A DNA stretch of 64,000 bases. It comes from Bacillota bacterium (GTDB taxonomy: Bacteria > Bacillota > Clostridia > Christensenellales > SZUA-584). Shown here piece after piece: positions 35,141 through 44,016 of this stretch. The notes under the pieces were generated by a model. The model was not told where the DNA came from and searched no databases. It saw only the letters and a program-made list of their open reading frames with translations. The DNA lies in the NCBI GenBank assembly GCA_023436115.1, contig JAEZKQ010000008.1, positions 62,001 through 126,000 of the forward strand. The letters run 5' to 3'. Numbering within the stretch: the first letter of the stretch is position 1; the number at the start of each line of letters is the position of its first letter. Made by a program: the position numbers and the translations under genes.

Positions 35141-36214
35141 TTATGCTGTCTCCCTTTCCTTGGCCTTTTTAAATATCAAGAAGCGCTGTACCAGCCAACT
35201 GACAATAAACATTGTGATCTCAACAAACAGCTTGCTTATGACCTTGTTGGAAAGAATGTTTTCCACCAAGTAGGTCAGCAATACCGTGTTGACAAACAGA
35301 ATGCCGATAACAAGAGCGAAATACTTCGTCGCCGTTTTAAGCACGCTCTCTTTGTTTTTAAATACAAAGCGTCTGTTAATATAGTAATTGGCGCTGGAGC
35401 TTATGGTTCTTGCTACCACATTGCTTAAAAGAATGCTTGTCCCGGTATCCATGCCCTTTGTGATTAAAATCATGATGCTGTATATACAAAAGTCAATAAG
35501 AAAGCCTGCAAACGAGGACAATGAGAACTTAATGATATCCTTGTATATGCGGATCGAATCTTTAATGGTGTCAAAATGGGAAGATTCGTTATTTTGCAGA
35601 TAAACGGTTTTGATCGGAATCTCCTCGATCGGTATCTTGTTTCTGGAGCATTCAAGCAATACGTTCATTTCATACTCGTATCTGTCGCCCTTGATATCCA
35701 GCATAAAGGGAATCATAGAGGCCAAAAACGCCCGCAGGCCTGTTTGCGTATCATGAAGCTTTGTTCCGGTCACGAGCTTGTAGACGCCGCGTGTCACAGT
35801 ATTTCCGAATTTGCTTCTCGCCGGTACATCTCCGACAAATGCACGGCTTCCGATAATAAGAGCGTCGGTGTTCCGGATAGCCGCGTCGCAGACCCGAATC
35901 GCATCATCCACTTTGTGCTGCCCGTCCGCATCCATCGTCACAACTGCCGTATAAGCGGCAAAATGCTCCTGAATGTAGGAAAGCCCTGTCTTAATGGCTT
36001 TCCCTTTTCCCTGATTCTGCGCGTGCCTTAGCACCACGGCATATTCCTTTGCCTTCTCAAAAATAAAAGCCTTATTTTCAGAGCTTCCATCATCAATAAC
36101 GATAACAGAATACTGGGTCTTATCCTTGATTTCTCGCAGCAGCCTTAAAAGTCCTTCATCCGGTTCATAGGCCGGAATCAATACGGCAACCGCTTTATTA
36201 AACTGCAACTCCAT
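35141..36214 (-). CDS. Bifunctional GT2 glycosyltransferase / GtrA-like membrane protein
   Basis: 357 residues. The N-terminal half is a GT2 domain (VIVIDDGSSENK, MDADGQHKVDD, DTQTGLRAF, KGDRYEYEMNVL). From about residue 225 it continues into a GtrA-like domain with four membrane segments and the SSSANYYINRRFVFKN motif. The fusion can charge a polyprenyl carrier with sugar and assist its movement across the membrane. First gene of the operon with the NAGPA, small TM and DUF368 genes. AGGAG lies upstream of ATG 36214. Confidence 0.9.
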   Translation of the reverse strand: MELQFNKAVAVLIPAYEPDEGLLRLLREIKDKTQYSVIVIDDGSSENKAFIFEKAKEYAVVLRHAQNQGKGKAIKTGLSYIQEHFAAYTAVVTMDADGQHKVDDAIRVCDAAIRNTDALIIGSRAFVGDVPARSKFGNTVTRGVYKLVTGTKLHDTQTGLRAFLASMIPFMLDIKGDRYEYEMNVLLECSRNKIPIEEIPIKTVYLQNNESSHFDTIKDSIRIYKDIIKFSLSSFAGFLIDFCIYSIMILITKGMDTGTSILLSNVVARTISSSANYYINRRFVFKNKESVLKTATKYFALVIGILFVNTVLLTYLVENILSNKVISKLFVEITMFIVSWLVQRFLIFKKAKERETA

Positions 36215-36572
36215 AGATACTTCTTTCTCCTATAGTAAGACCCTTTGAAATCAAAGGCGCCCGTTTGCCTTTAGGAGCCCATAACCCCTTAGCTATTTTT
36301 ATCCGTTTCTTATTGTATTATTTTATCTTTTAACTGCATGCGCGGATGAACCCGGCACACGCTTGGTTAATTGACAGTGTTGGCCTTTTTTGGCTTTTGT
36401 TTTCCGAACACAAGTATAACATGAAACCGTTCTTTGTGCACGAAATAACTGTTAAAATTCTAATGCCTTTAAAATTGTGTAAAGACGAACAATTCATTGA
36501 TATTGCTCATGAAAGATGAGATAATAAACACACATTCTATCATTCATCTATATAAAAACAGGAGGATTGCCC
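36215..36572. other. Intergenic region between divergent genes
   Basis: AT-rich leader DNA between the minus envelope operon and the plus-strand glf region. I see only small palindromes (CTCAT/ATGAG at about 36507-36524) and no gene besides the short frame that begins at 36573. Confidence 0.4.
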
Positions 36573-36638
36573 ATGAACGCAAAGCAGCGCCTGTTTTCCA
36601 TGTTGTGTACGCGGCGCACGAAGCCGGTGTTGGGCTAG
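36573..36638 (+). CDS. Candidate 21-residue leader peptide upstream of glf
   Basis: A perfect AGGAGG (36560-36565) is followed seven bases later by ATG and a 21-codon frame, MNAKQRLFSMLCTRRTKPVLG, ending TAG. The glf promoter begins just downstream. The ribosome site is better than that of many real genes here. Nothing in the codons suggests attenuation by one amino acid. Confidence 0.35.
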   Translation: MNAKQRLFSMLCTRRTKPVLG

Positions 36639-36642
36639 CATG

Positions 36643-36671
36643 TTGTTTTTTTGTACGACGGATGCTATAAT
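36643..36671 (+). promoter_or_regulatory. Promoter of glf
   Basis: TTGTTT, a 17-base spacer and consensus TATAAT (36666-36671), about 60 bases before the glf start. Confidence 0.65.
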
Positions 36672-36734
36672 CCTTAACGCTGTACATCTATAAAAACAGT
36701 ACTGGAATGCCTGAAGATTGAAAGGACTTTTACG

Positions 36735-37835
36735 ATGAAGTATGACTACCTGATTGTGGGAAGCGGGCTGTTCGGCGCCACATTTGCCCATGAAGCGCAT
36801 AAAAGGGGCAAGACCTGCCTTGTTATCGAAAAGCGCGATCATTTAGGCGGCAACATCTACACCGAAAACCGGGATGGCATCAATATACACACGTACGGCG
36901 CGCATATTTTTCATACGAGTGACCGCAGCGTCTGGGATTATATACGTCAGTTCGCGGATTTTAACCACTATATCAATTCACCTGTGGCGAATTATAAGGG
37001 CGAGCTTTACAACTTGCCCTTCAACATGAACACATTTAATAAAATTTGGGGCGTGATTACACCGGAGCAAGCGCGGGAAAAGATCGCGCAGCAGCGCAGC
37101 GAAATCACGGGGGAGCCAAAGAACTTAGAGGAGCAGGCTATTTCGCTGGTGGGGCGTGATATATTTGAAAAGCTGATCAAAAGCTATACCGAAAAACAGT
37201 GGGGCCGCAGCTGCAAGGAGCTGCCGCCGTTTATCATCAAGCGACTGCCAGTGCGCTACACCTACGACAATAACTACTTCAGCGACCCGTTTCAGGGTAT
37301 TCCGGTGGGCGGCTATACGGCTATCATCGAGAAGATGCTTTCCGGCGTGAAGGTGGAGCTGGGGGTGGATTTCAACAAAGATCGCGAACGGCTGAGCGGC
37401 ATGGCAGAGCGCATCGTGTATACCGGCCCGCTGGATGCCTATTTTGACAGCTGCTTTGGCAACCTTGATTATCGCGGTCTGAGGTTTGACACAAAGCGCT
37501 TTGAGACGGATAATTATCAGGGCGTGGCTGTGATGAACTTTACCGACAGCGAGACGCCCTACACACGCAGCATCGAGCACAAACACTTCGAATTTGGGAC
37601 GCAAAGCGTGACCTATGTGTCTTGGGAATATTCTTCGGAATGGCAGCGGGGGGACGAGCCCTATTATCCCGTCAATGACGAAAAGAATGAGACCCTGCGC
37701 GATCAGTATATGACGCTGGCAAAAAAGTCTGAGAACGTGATATTCGGCGGACGCTTGGCGGAATACCGGTATTACGACATGGACAAGACCGTCGCGTCGG
37801 CGCTGGCCGCCGTGCGGCGAGAATTTGGAGCGTAA
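36735..37835 (+). CDS. glf: UDP-galactopyranose mutase
   Basis: 366 residues, typical length. The flavoenzyme interconverts UDP-galactopyranose and UDP-galactofuranose. YLIVGSGLFGATFAHEA is the FAD-binding motif. GGNIYTE and YGAHIFHTSD carry active-site residues, KQWGRSCKELPP is a family signature, and NVIFGGRLAEYRYYDMDKTV closes the FAD domain. AAAGGA precedes the ATG. It indicates a galactofuranose-containing envelope glycan; no dedicated galactofuranosyltransferase is adjacent. A terminator follows. Confidence 0.95.
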   Translation: MKYDYLIVGSGLFGATFAHEAHKRGKTCLVIEKRDHLGGNIYTENRDGINIHTYGAHIFHTSDRSVWDYIRQFADFNHYINSPVANYKGELYNLPFNMNTFNKIWGVITPEQAREKIAQQRSEITGEPKNLEEQAISLVGRDIFEKLIKSYTEKQWGRSCKELPPFIIKRLPVRYTYDNNYFSDPFQGIPVGGYTAIIEKMLSGVKVELGVDFNKDRERLSGMAERIVYTGPLDAYFDSCFGNLDYRGLRFDTKRFETDNYQGVAVMNFTDSETPYTRSIEHKHFEFGTQSVTYVSWEYSSEWQRGDEPYYPVNDEKNETLRDQYMTLAKKSENVIFGGRLAEYRYYDMDKTVASALAAVRREFGA

Positions 37836-37841
37836 AATTTA

Positions 37842-37866
37842 GGGGCGGGCGACCGTCCCTTTTATA
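37842..37866 (+). terminator. Terminator after glf
   Basis: GGGGCGG pairs with CCGTCCC (one G-U) around GCGA, followed by TTTTATAT. Confidence 0.75.
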
Positions 37867-37868
37867 TG

Positions 37869-37898
37869 TTGTCCATGACACGTGAGTTGTGATATGAT
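37869..37898 (+). promoter_or_regulatory. Promoter of the ABC-F gene
   Basis: TTGTCC, an 18-base spacer and TATGAT (37893-37898), about 40 bases before the start codon. Confidence 0.55.
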
Positions 37899-37935
37899 AG
37901 ACAGACTATTGTTTTGAGGAGTATATAATTAAAAG

Positions 37936-39549
37936 ATGATTAGTGCGCAGGGAGTATCCCTACAATACGGCGGACGTGCGCTTTTTAAAAACGTAAGCGT
38001 ACAGTTTTCTTCGGGGAACTGCTACGGATTAATCGGTGCAAACGGCACGGGTAAATCCACATTCCTAAAGATATTATCGGGTGAAATTGAACCCGGCAGC
38101 GGCGAAATCAGTGTGACGCCCGGTGAACGTATCGCGGTGCTGCGGCAGGATCACTTCGCCTTCGACGAATACACCGCTATCCAAACAGTCATCATGGGTC
38201 ATTCACGGCTTTATGAGGTGATGCTGGAGAAAGACGCGCTGTATGCCAAAGAGGATTTTAACGACGAGGACGGCATCAAGCTGGGTGAGCTGGAAGGCGA
38301 ATTCGCAGAGATGGATGGCTGGAACGCCGAGCCCAACGCGGAGATGCTGCTTAACGGCCTTGGTATAAAGGGTGAGTATCAGCAGATGAAGATGGCCGAG
38401 CTGGACGGTCCGCGCAAGGTCAAGGTGCTGCTCGCGCAGGCGCTTTTTGCCAAGCCAGACATACTGCTGCTTGACGAACCGACCAACAACCTAGACCTGC
38501 GGGCGATACGCTGGCTGGAGGAGTTCCTTTTGGATTTCCCCAATACCGTGATCGTGGTATCGCATGACAGGCATTTTCTAAACAAGGTGTGCACGCACAT
38601 CGTCGATATCGACTTTGGCAAGATCCAGATGTATGTGGGCAACTACGACTTCTGGTATGAATATACGCAGCTGGCTGCGCGTCAGGCCAAGGATGAGCGC
38701 AAACGCACCGAGCAGAAGGCCAAGGAACTGGAGGAGTTTATCCGCCGGTTCAGCGCCAACGCCTCTAAATCAAAGCAAGCCACATCGCGCAAAAAGATGC
38801 TCGACAATCTGCAGATGGAGAATTTTGCGCCGTCGTCGCGCCGCTATCCCTATATCCACTTTAAGCCCGACCGCGAGATCGGCAACGACGTGCTCACTGT
38901 GAGCGGACTTAGTAAAACGGTAGGCGGCCGCAAGGTGCTGGATAATTTCGATCTTGTGGTGCAAAACGGCGACAAGATCGCGTTTACGGGCAAGGATGAG
39001 CTGGCGCGCACCACGCTGTTTCAGATACTCATGGGTGAGCTGGAGCCGGATGAGGGGACGTTTAAATGGGGCGTGACCACGACGCAAAGCTACCTGCCCG
39101 CCGATAACTCGGCCTATTTTGACGATATTGACCTGTCGCTTGTGGACTGGCTGAGGCAATACAGCGAGGACAAATATGAATCAACGATTCGCGGCTGGCT
39201 AGGGCGCATGCTCTTTTCGGGGGAAGAGGCGCTTAAAGCCGCCAAGGTGCTCTCGGGCGGCGAGAAGGTGCGTTGTATGCTGGCCAAAATGATGCTCTCG
39301 GGCGCGAACGTGCTGATTATGGACGAACCCACGAACCATCTTGATTTAGAAGCCATCACGGCGCTCAACGAAGGCATGACCGAATTCAAGGGCGTGATGC
39401 TGTTTACCTCGCACGATCATCAGATCATGCAGACGGTGGCCAACCGCATCATCGAGATACTGCCCGGCTATGTCATAGACCGTCGTGAGAGCTTCGACGA
39501 CTATCTGGAGAACGAAGAGGTGGACAAGCTGCGCGAGATGTACAGCTGA
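37936..39549 (+). CDS. ABC-F family ATPase (YbiT-like translation factor)
   Basis: 537 residues with two ABC domains and no membrane segment. The first has GANGTGKST and LLLDEPTNNLD. An Arg/Lys-rich linker (about residues 240-290) carries the P-site tRNA-interaction motif region. The second domain has a degenerate Walker A (FTGKDELARTTLF in place of GxxGxGKST) but intact VLSGGEKVR and LIMDEPTNHLD. ABC-F proteins act at the ribosome. The altered second Walker A resembles YbiT-type members. A terminator follows. Confidence 0.9.
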   Translation: MISAQGVSLQYGGRALFKNVSVQFSSGNCYGLIGANGTGKSTFLKILSGEIEPGSGEISVTPGERIAVLRQDHFAFDEYTAIQTVIMGHSRLYEVMLEKDALYAKEDFNDEDGIKLGELEGEFAEMDGWNAEPNAEMLLNGLGIKGEYQQMKMAELDGPRKVKVLLAQALFAKPDILLLDEPTNNLDLRAIRWLEEFLLDFPNTVIVVSHDRHFLNKVCTHIVDIDFGKIQMYVGNYDFWYEYTQLAARQAKDERKRTEQKAKELEEFIRRFSANASKSKQATSRKKMLDNLQMENFAPSSRRYPYIHFKPDREIGNDVLTVSGLSKTVGGRKVLDNFDLVVQNGDKIAFTGKDELARTTLFQILMGELEPDEGTFKWGVTTTQSYLPADNSAYFDDIDLSLVDWLRQYSEDKYESTIRGWLGRMLFSGEEALKAAKVLSGGEKVRCMLAKMMLSGANVLIMDEPTNHLDLEAITALNEGMTEFKGVMLFTSHDHQIMQTVANRIIEILPGYVIDRRESFDDYLENEEVDKLREMYS

Positions 39550-39572
39550 AACAGTTTTGAATAGAACTAATT

Positions 39573-39602
39573 AAGATGACGTTGGCCGCGTCATCTTTTT
39601 TA
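39573..39602 (+). terminator. Terminator after the ABC-F gene
   Basis: AAGATGACG pairs with CGTCATCTT (9 bp perfect) and is followed by TTTTT. Confidence 0.92.
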
Positions 39603-39684
39603 TAGGAAAAAAAGTGTTGTGATGAGGGTGCGAATGTGCCATAATCATCCATGTAAGCGTTAATGCTAACGAGAGGAGAATGCA

Positions 39685-40533
39685 ATGAAACAAATACTTG
39701 TATTGTTTATAATCATCACCGTACTCTGTGTCAACGCATGTTCGGCCAATAAAGGTCTGCCCGAAGCCTTAGAGCCCGAAGTCACAAAAACGCAGCCTGA
39801 AGAAACGGCAGCGCAGAAAGTGCCCGAGGAAACAGACAATAGTGTCAACGCCACTGTCATCATCGTGGATGAGCAAAAAGAAACGGATATTCCTGAACAT
39901 ATTATGTTTGAGGCTGAGAATAACGCTGTATCGAGTATACCCACGTATATCGGGGGGAATATACGGCTGAGAATTGACGGGGACATCTATGATGTTTGCT
40001 ACAGCTATAATGAGCTTGCTTTGGAAAAAGACGGGCACGTGTATGCGCTATGGAAGAACGATCTGGATATGATTGTTGAAACGGCATCGGGCTATAATTT
40101 GGATGATCTATACGCCTATACGGTAACAGCGGGTGAGCGCAGATTTGCCTCTGAAAAACAAGCCTATAAAGCTGTTTTTGAGATTCTGTCACAAATCTTG
40201 GGTTCCCGGCAGGTGGAATTTGATAAGCAAGGCAAATACGTAAGCTTTACAAACAAGCTGGGTGCCGATTTTGACTACTATCCCGAGAGTGACATTGTCT
40301 ACTCGCATTATCTTAACGCGTGCTATGACGCCGCTGATTACCATGATGATTTTGCAGAAATCATGAAATCAATCCCTGCCACAGCGCAGGACTTGGCTCA
40401 CAAGACTTCAACAGGCAATCCGATATGGATACAGATCGATGCTGATAATACAAAAATGATATCCAAAGCGGTGTGGGGAACGGTCTGTTACTGGGATATG
40501 ATAAAGACGGAGAATAAACACAAACAAGCGTGA
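39685..40533 (+). CDS. Hypothetical lipoprotein (282 aa)
   Basis: ATG behind GAGGAG. The signal peptide ends in LCVNACSAN, a plausible lipobox, followed by an acidic Pro/Thr/Glu-rich linker to about residue 75. The rest (IPTYIGGNIRLRIDGDIYDV onward) is soluble with no motif I recognise. It lies between two clear transcription breaks and is presumably monocistronic. Confidence 0.65.
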   Translation: MKQILVLFIIITVLCVNACSANKGLPEALEPEVTKTQPEETAAQKVPEETDNSVNATVIIVDEQKETDIPEHIMFEAENNAVSSIPTYIGGNIRLRIDGDIYDVCYSYNELALEKDGHVYALWKNDLDMIVETASGYNLDDLYAYTVTAGERRFASEKQAYKAVFEILSQILGSRQVEFDKQGKYVSFTNKLGADFDYYPESDIVYSHYLNACYDAADYHDDFAEIMKSIPATAQDLAHKTSTGNPIWIQIDADNTKMISKAVWGTVCYWDMIKTENKHKQA

Positions 40534-40941
40534 CATGCCAGGTTGATGCCGACACAGATGTATTTCAAGAGCTCAGAGACGTTATTTTAAACATAAGCAT
40601 GATTATTTATAACAATAGTTTTTTAATAAATTCAGGCTTAATTTATTCTTTGATTTACTATTTCCAGTTAAATTATATAAATCACCCTGAATATCTTTAG
40701 TTGCTCCATGCAAAAATCGCTCACATTATATCGCAATAACGGATAATATGTGAAAATATTATCCAGTTGGGGGAACATATCATTATCCTTTCTACGATTT
40801 ACTGTACGTTAGGAGATAATTCCGTTATTTAATATAATAATAACGAATTTAATCCTATACAAAACAGAGCTTAACTGTCTTAGCACATCAATATGGCCTA
40901 AAGATATTGGAATCGCCTAGGCCTGTTTAGACATTCTGAAT
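40534..40941. other. AT-rich intergenic region
   Basis: No gene seen. Bases about 40603-40664 contain ATTTATAACAATAGTTT and, 15 bases on, TTTATTCTTTGATTTACTATT. Near-copies of both stand closer together at 51613-51655. The downstream edge has a GGCCTA/TAGGCC palindrome that could mark the end of the serine acetyltransferase transcript, but without a T run. Confidence 0.5.
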
Positions 40942-41844
40942 TCACCCCTCAATTGGCTTGATGACGGGGGAGGGCTGCGCGTTGAACACAGTGGAATAGG
41001 GCGGGACAGACTGCGTGAGCCACACGTTGCCGCCGATCACTGAATCGTGCCCGATGCGTGTATCGCCGCCGAGTATCGTTGCGCCCGCGTAGATCACCAC
41101 GTTGTCCTCGATGTCGGGATGACGCTTGATGCCCTTTATGGGGTTGCCGTGCTCGTCCAACGGAAAGCTCTTTGCGCCCAGCGTCACGCCCTGATACAGC
41201 TTCACGTTGTTACCAATGGTACACGTTTCGCCGATGACAACGCCCGTGCCGTGGTCGATGAAAAATTTGCGCCCGATGGTTGCGCCCGGATGAATGTCGA
41301 TGCCTGTGTTGCGGTGCGCGTACTCGGTCATAATACGCGGTATGATGGGCACACCGCAGGTATAGATATGGTGCGCGATGCGGAATATGCTCATGGCCTC
41401 CAAAGACGGATAGCTCAGCATAATCTCCTCGGTGGATTTTGCTGCCGGATCGCCCTCAAACGCGGCTTGTATGTCGCCGCTCAGCAGATCGCGGATAACG
41501 GGCAGACCCTCAAGAATGCGGATCGTGAGCTGCTCCGCGCGGCATAGGCAATCGGCGTTGCTTTCATCTTCGCATGTACGCTTAAGTACACCCTGAATCA
41601 GATCGCAAAGCTGCATGCCGGTACGCGCAAGCTGCGAAGACATAATGGCACTTAGTCTTTTACGGTTCACGGGCTCGCGTTCGAATATGCCGGGCAGTAA
41701 TAAAGACCGCAGATTTTTTAATATGTCGATAACCTGCGTGCGCGTCGCGAAACCCAGCACGTCGCCGTCGTACAGGCTGTCTTTATTGAGTTTAGCGAGC
41801 TGCGTCGCGACAGTATTGGCCGATAGCCATTCATTGAGCGTCAT
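40942..41844 (-). CDS. Serine O-acetyltransferase (long EpsC/CysE-type)
   Basis: 300 residues. The C-terminal half is a left-handed beta helix of hexapeptide repeats (IDIHPGATIGRKFFIDHGTGVVIGETCTIG and following), with HPDIEDNVVIYAGATILGG. The N-terminal helical region is longer than in E. coli CysE. It acetylates serine with acetyl-CoA, the first committed step to cysteine. ATG 41844 overlaps the upstream Rrf2 regulator by 14 bases, indicating coupling. It feeds the cysteine desulfurase encoded divergently. Confidence 0.92.
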   Translation of the reverse strand: MTLNEWLSANTVATQLAKLNKDSLYDGDVLGFATRTQVIDILKNLRSLLLPGIFEREPVNRKRLSAIMSSQLARTGMQLCDLIQGVLKRTCEDESNADCLCRAEQLTIRILEGLPVIRDLLSGDIQAAFEGDPAAKSTEEIMLSYPSLEAMSIFRIAHHIYTCGVPIIPRIMTEYAHRNTGIDIHPGATIGRKFFIDHGTGVVIGETCTIGNNVKLYQGVTLGAKSFPLDEHGNPIKGIKRHPDIEDNVVIYAGATILGGDTRIGHDSVIGGNVWLTQSVPPYSTVFNAQPSPVIKPIEG

Positions 41845-42274
41845 TCGTTTGCGTTCCCTTCCTGTATTCGTCGATAATATCAGCAATAGTAATGCTGTCC
41901 AGCGTATCGTTGATCTCGCGCGCGATGCTTTGCCATAATGTGCGCGTGATGCACGCGTCGTATGTTTCGCAATGCTGCGCGGCGCTATCATCAAGGCTGC
42001 ACTGCGTGGGCGCAAGCTCGCCTTCAATGGCGCGCACCACATCGCCCGCTGTTAATTCTTCCGGAGCTTTGCTTAAGTAATAGCCGCCGCTCTTTCCGCG
42101 TATAGCCGCAATAATACCGGCGTTTTTAAGCGCAAAAAAGATCTGCCCCAGATAGCGCGGGTCGATATGCTGACGCTCGGCGATATTAGCAATGCTGTCA
42201 TGGCCGTCCCCCATGTGCATGGCGAGGTCGGCGACGCTTAGCAGCGCATATTGTCCGTTCTTAGAGATTTTCAT
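41831..42274 (-). CDS. Rrf2-family transcriptional regulator (CymR-like)
   Basis: 147 residues. MKISKNGQYALLSVADLA is the canonical Rrf2 N-terminus. HIDPRYLGQIFFALKNAGII and GKSGGYYLSKAPEELTAGDVVRAIEG form the winged helix. Cysteines at about 92, 101 and 107 (QCSLDDSAAQHCETYDACITR) match the three-Cys Fe-S or redox site of IscR/NsrR-type members. Located between serine acetyltransferase and the divergent isc-like operon, it probably regulates one or both. Confidence 0.88.
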   Translation of the reverse strand: MKISKNGQYALLSVADLAMHMGDGHDSIANIAERQHIDPRYLGQIFFALKNAGIIAAIRGKSGGYYLSKAPEELTAGDVVRAIEGELAPTQCSLDDSAAQHCETYDACITRTLWQSIAREINDTLDSITIADIIDEYRKGTQTNDAQ

Positions 42275-42363
42275 GTGCGCTCCTTTTTCTCATATTATTA
42301 TAACTGCGCATGTCCAGCCTTTACAAGTCATAAACATGGATCATATCAGCCGTTGTTTTGCTC

Positions 42364-42392
42364 TTGACAACATTTAAGCGGAGGAGTATATT
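42364..42392 (+). promoter_or_regulatory. Promoter of the iscS-iscU-rrf2-metA operon
   Basis: Consensus TTGACA, a 17-base spacer and TATATT (42387-42392). The region lies between divergent Rrf2-linked operons and is a likely operator site. Confidence 0.8.
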
Positions 42393-42458
42393 CATATTAT
42401 CATCAAAACATTATAAAAACAATAGGATTTATAAAGTTTTGAGTTGGAGGTGGAGACA

Positions 42459-43631
42459 GTGGTAAAAAAGGTCTATCTTGATTATGCGGCCACAACGTTT
42501 TTAAGGCAGGAAGCACTGGATGCTATGCTGCCCTACATGGGCGGCATTTACGGCAACCCGTCCAGCATGCACACGTTCGGTTTTGAAACACGGCGCGCGC
42601 TGGAAGGTGCCAGAGCCACGATTGCCGGTGTTCTAAAAACGCGGCCTGAAGAGATATATTTAACATCCGGCGGCACAGAGTCGGACAATTTGGCAATAAA
42701 GAGCGTCGCTTTAGCGAATAGCCAAAAAGGCAGGCACATCATCACATCTCAGATCGAGCATCCGGCAGTGCGCAATACATGCAAAGCGCTGGAAAAGGAA
42801 GGCTTTGAGGTGACGTATCTGCCCGTAGACCAAGACGGTTTGGTGGATATGGACGAGCTGGAAAAAGCGCTGAGGAGCGACACCATACTGGTCAGCATCA
42901 TGGCCGCCAACAATGAAATCGGCACTATACAGCCCATCGCCGAGATAGGGAAGCTGATAAAAGCGAACTCAAAAGCTTATTTCCATGTTGATGCGGTACA
43001 GGCTGTTGGCGTGCTGGATATGTCGCTGGATGCGCTGCCCGAGGTCGATATGCTGTCGTTTTCGGCGCACAAGTTCTACGGTCCGGCGGGTATCGGCGGT
43101 CTGTTCGTCCGCAAGGGCACGCGCTTTAGCCCTGTCATATTCGGCGGCGCGCAGGAAAAGGGAAAGCGCGCGGGCACCGAGAACGTGGCGGGTGCTGTGG
43201 GCATGGCGGAGGCACTGAAGCTTTCGGCTCAGGAACGCGAGCAGGAAGCGGCACGGCTGACCGAGCTGCGGGACTACTTGATCGACCGCGTGATGAGTGA
43301 AATTGAAGATACGCGGCTTAACGGACACCGGACGAAACGGCTGCCCGGAAACGCGAACTTCAGCTTTGATTACATAGAGGGAGAATCGCTCGTGATGCGT
43401 ATGAATGCGCTGGGTATCGCGGCCTCAACAGGCTCCGCGTGCTCGTCCGCCTCGCTGGAACCGTCACATGTGCTGTTGGCCATCGGCTTAAAGCACGAAA
43501 CAGCGCACGGCTCATACCGCATCACAATGGGCAAAACGACAACAAAAGAGGATATTGATGAAACGGTGGAGGCGCTCAAAAGCGTGGTGAAAGACCTGCG
43601 CGCCATGTCGCCTTTGTGCCAGAAAGGATAA
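42459..43631 (+). CDS. iscS: Cysteine desulfurase (IscS/NifS)
   Basis: 390 residues. GTG 42459 follows GGAGGT by seven bases. VYLDYAATTF is the N-terminal signature, GGTESDN and HVDAVQ bind PLP, SFSAHKFYGPAGIGGL holds the Schiff-base lysine, and ASTGSACSSASLEPSHV carries the persulfide-forming cysteine loop. It removes sulfur from cysteine for Fe-S assembly. Four bases separate it from the scaffold gene, so they form one operon. Confidence 0.93.
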   Translation: MVKKVYLDYAATTFLRQEALDAMLPYMGGIYGNPSSMHTFGFETRRALEGARATIAGVLKTRPEEIYLTSGGTESDNLAIKSVALANSQKGRHIITSQIEHPAVRNTCKALEKEGFEVTYLPVDQDGLVDMDELEKALRSDTILVSIMAANNEIGTIQPIAEIGKLIKANSKAYFHVDAVQAVGVLDMSLDALPEVDMLSFSAHKFYGPAGIGGLFVRKGTRFSPVIFGGAQEKGKRAGTENVAGAVGMAEALKLSAQEREQEAARLTELRDYLIDRVMSEIEDTRLNGHRTKRLPGNANFSFDYIEGESLVMRMNALGIAASTGSACSSASLEPSHVLLAIGLKHETAHGSYRITMGKTTTKEDIDETVEALKSVVKDLRAMSPLCQKG

Positions 43632-43635
43632 ATAC

Positions 43636-44016
43636 ATGTATAGCGAAAAAGTGATAGAACATTTCTCAAACCCGCATAACGTGGGCGAACTGGAGGGCGC
43701 GAATGCCGTCGGCGAGGTGGGCAATGCCCGTTGCGGCGATATCATGCGCATGTACTTAAAAATAGAGGACGGCGTGATCAAGGACGCCACGTTTAAGACT
43801 TTCGGCTGCTGCGCGGCAATCGCTTCCAGCAGTGTCACGACAGACCTCATCAAAGGCATGACTGTGGACGAGGCTCTTAAATTTAAGAACGCGACCGTGG
43901 TAGACGCGCTGGACGGTCTGCCGCCCGCAAAGATACACTGCTCGGTGCTTGCGGAAGAGGCCATCAAAAAGGCCATTGAAAATTACAGAGAGCAGCAGCT
44001 GGAGAAAGCGCAGTGA
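43636..44016 (+). CDS. iscU: Fe-S cluster assembly scaffold (IscU/NifU N-terminal type)
   Basis: 126 residues. Three conserved cysteines are present: GNARCGDIM, FKTFGCCAAIASSS and KIHCSVLAEEAI, with the D in CGD. It builds clusters from sulfide supplied by the desulfurase directly upstream. The last four bases overlap the next GTG start. No IscA, HscA/B or ferredoxin gene follows, so this is the minimal Clostridia-type arrangement. Confidence 0.93.
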   Translation: MYSEKVIEHFSNPHNVGELEGANAVGEVGNARCGDIMRMYLKIEDGVIKDATFKTFGCCAAIASSSVTTDLIKGMTVDEALKFKNATVVDALDGLPPAKIHCSVLAEEAIKKAIENYREQQLEKAQ

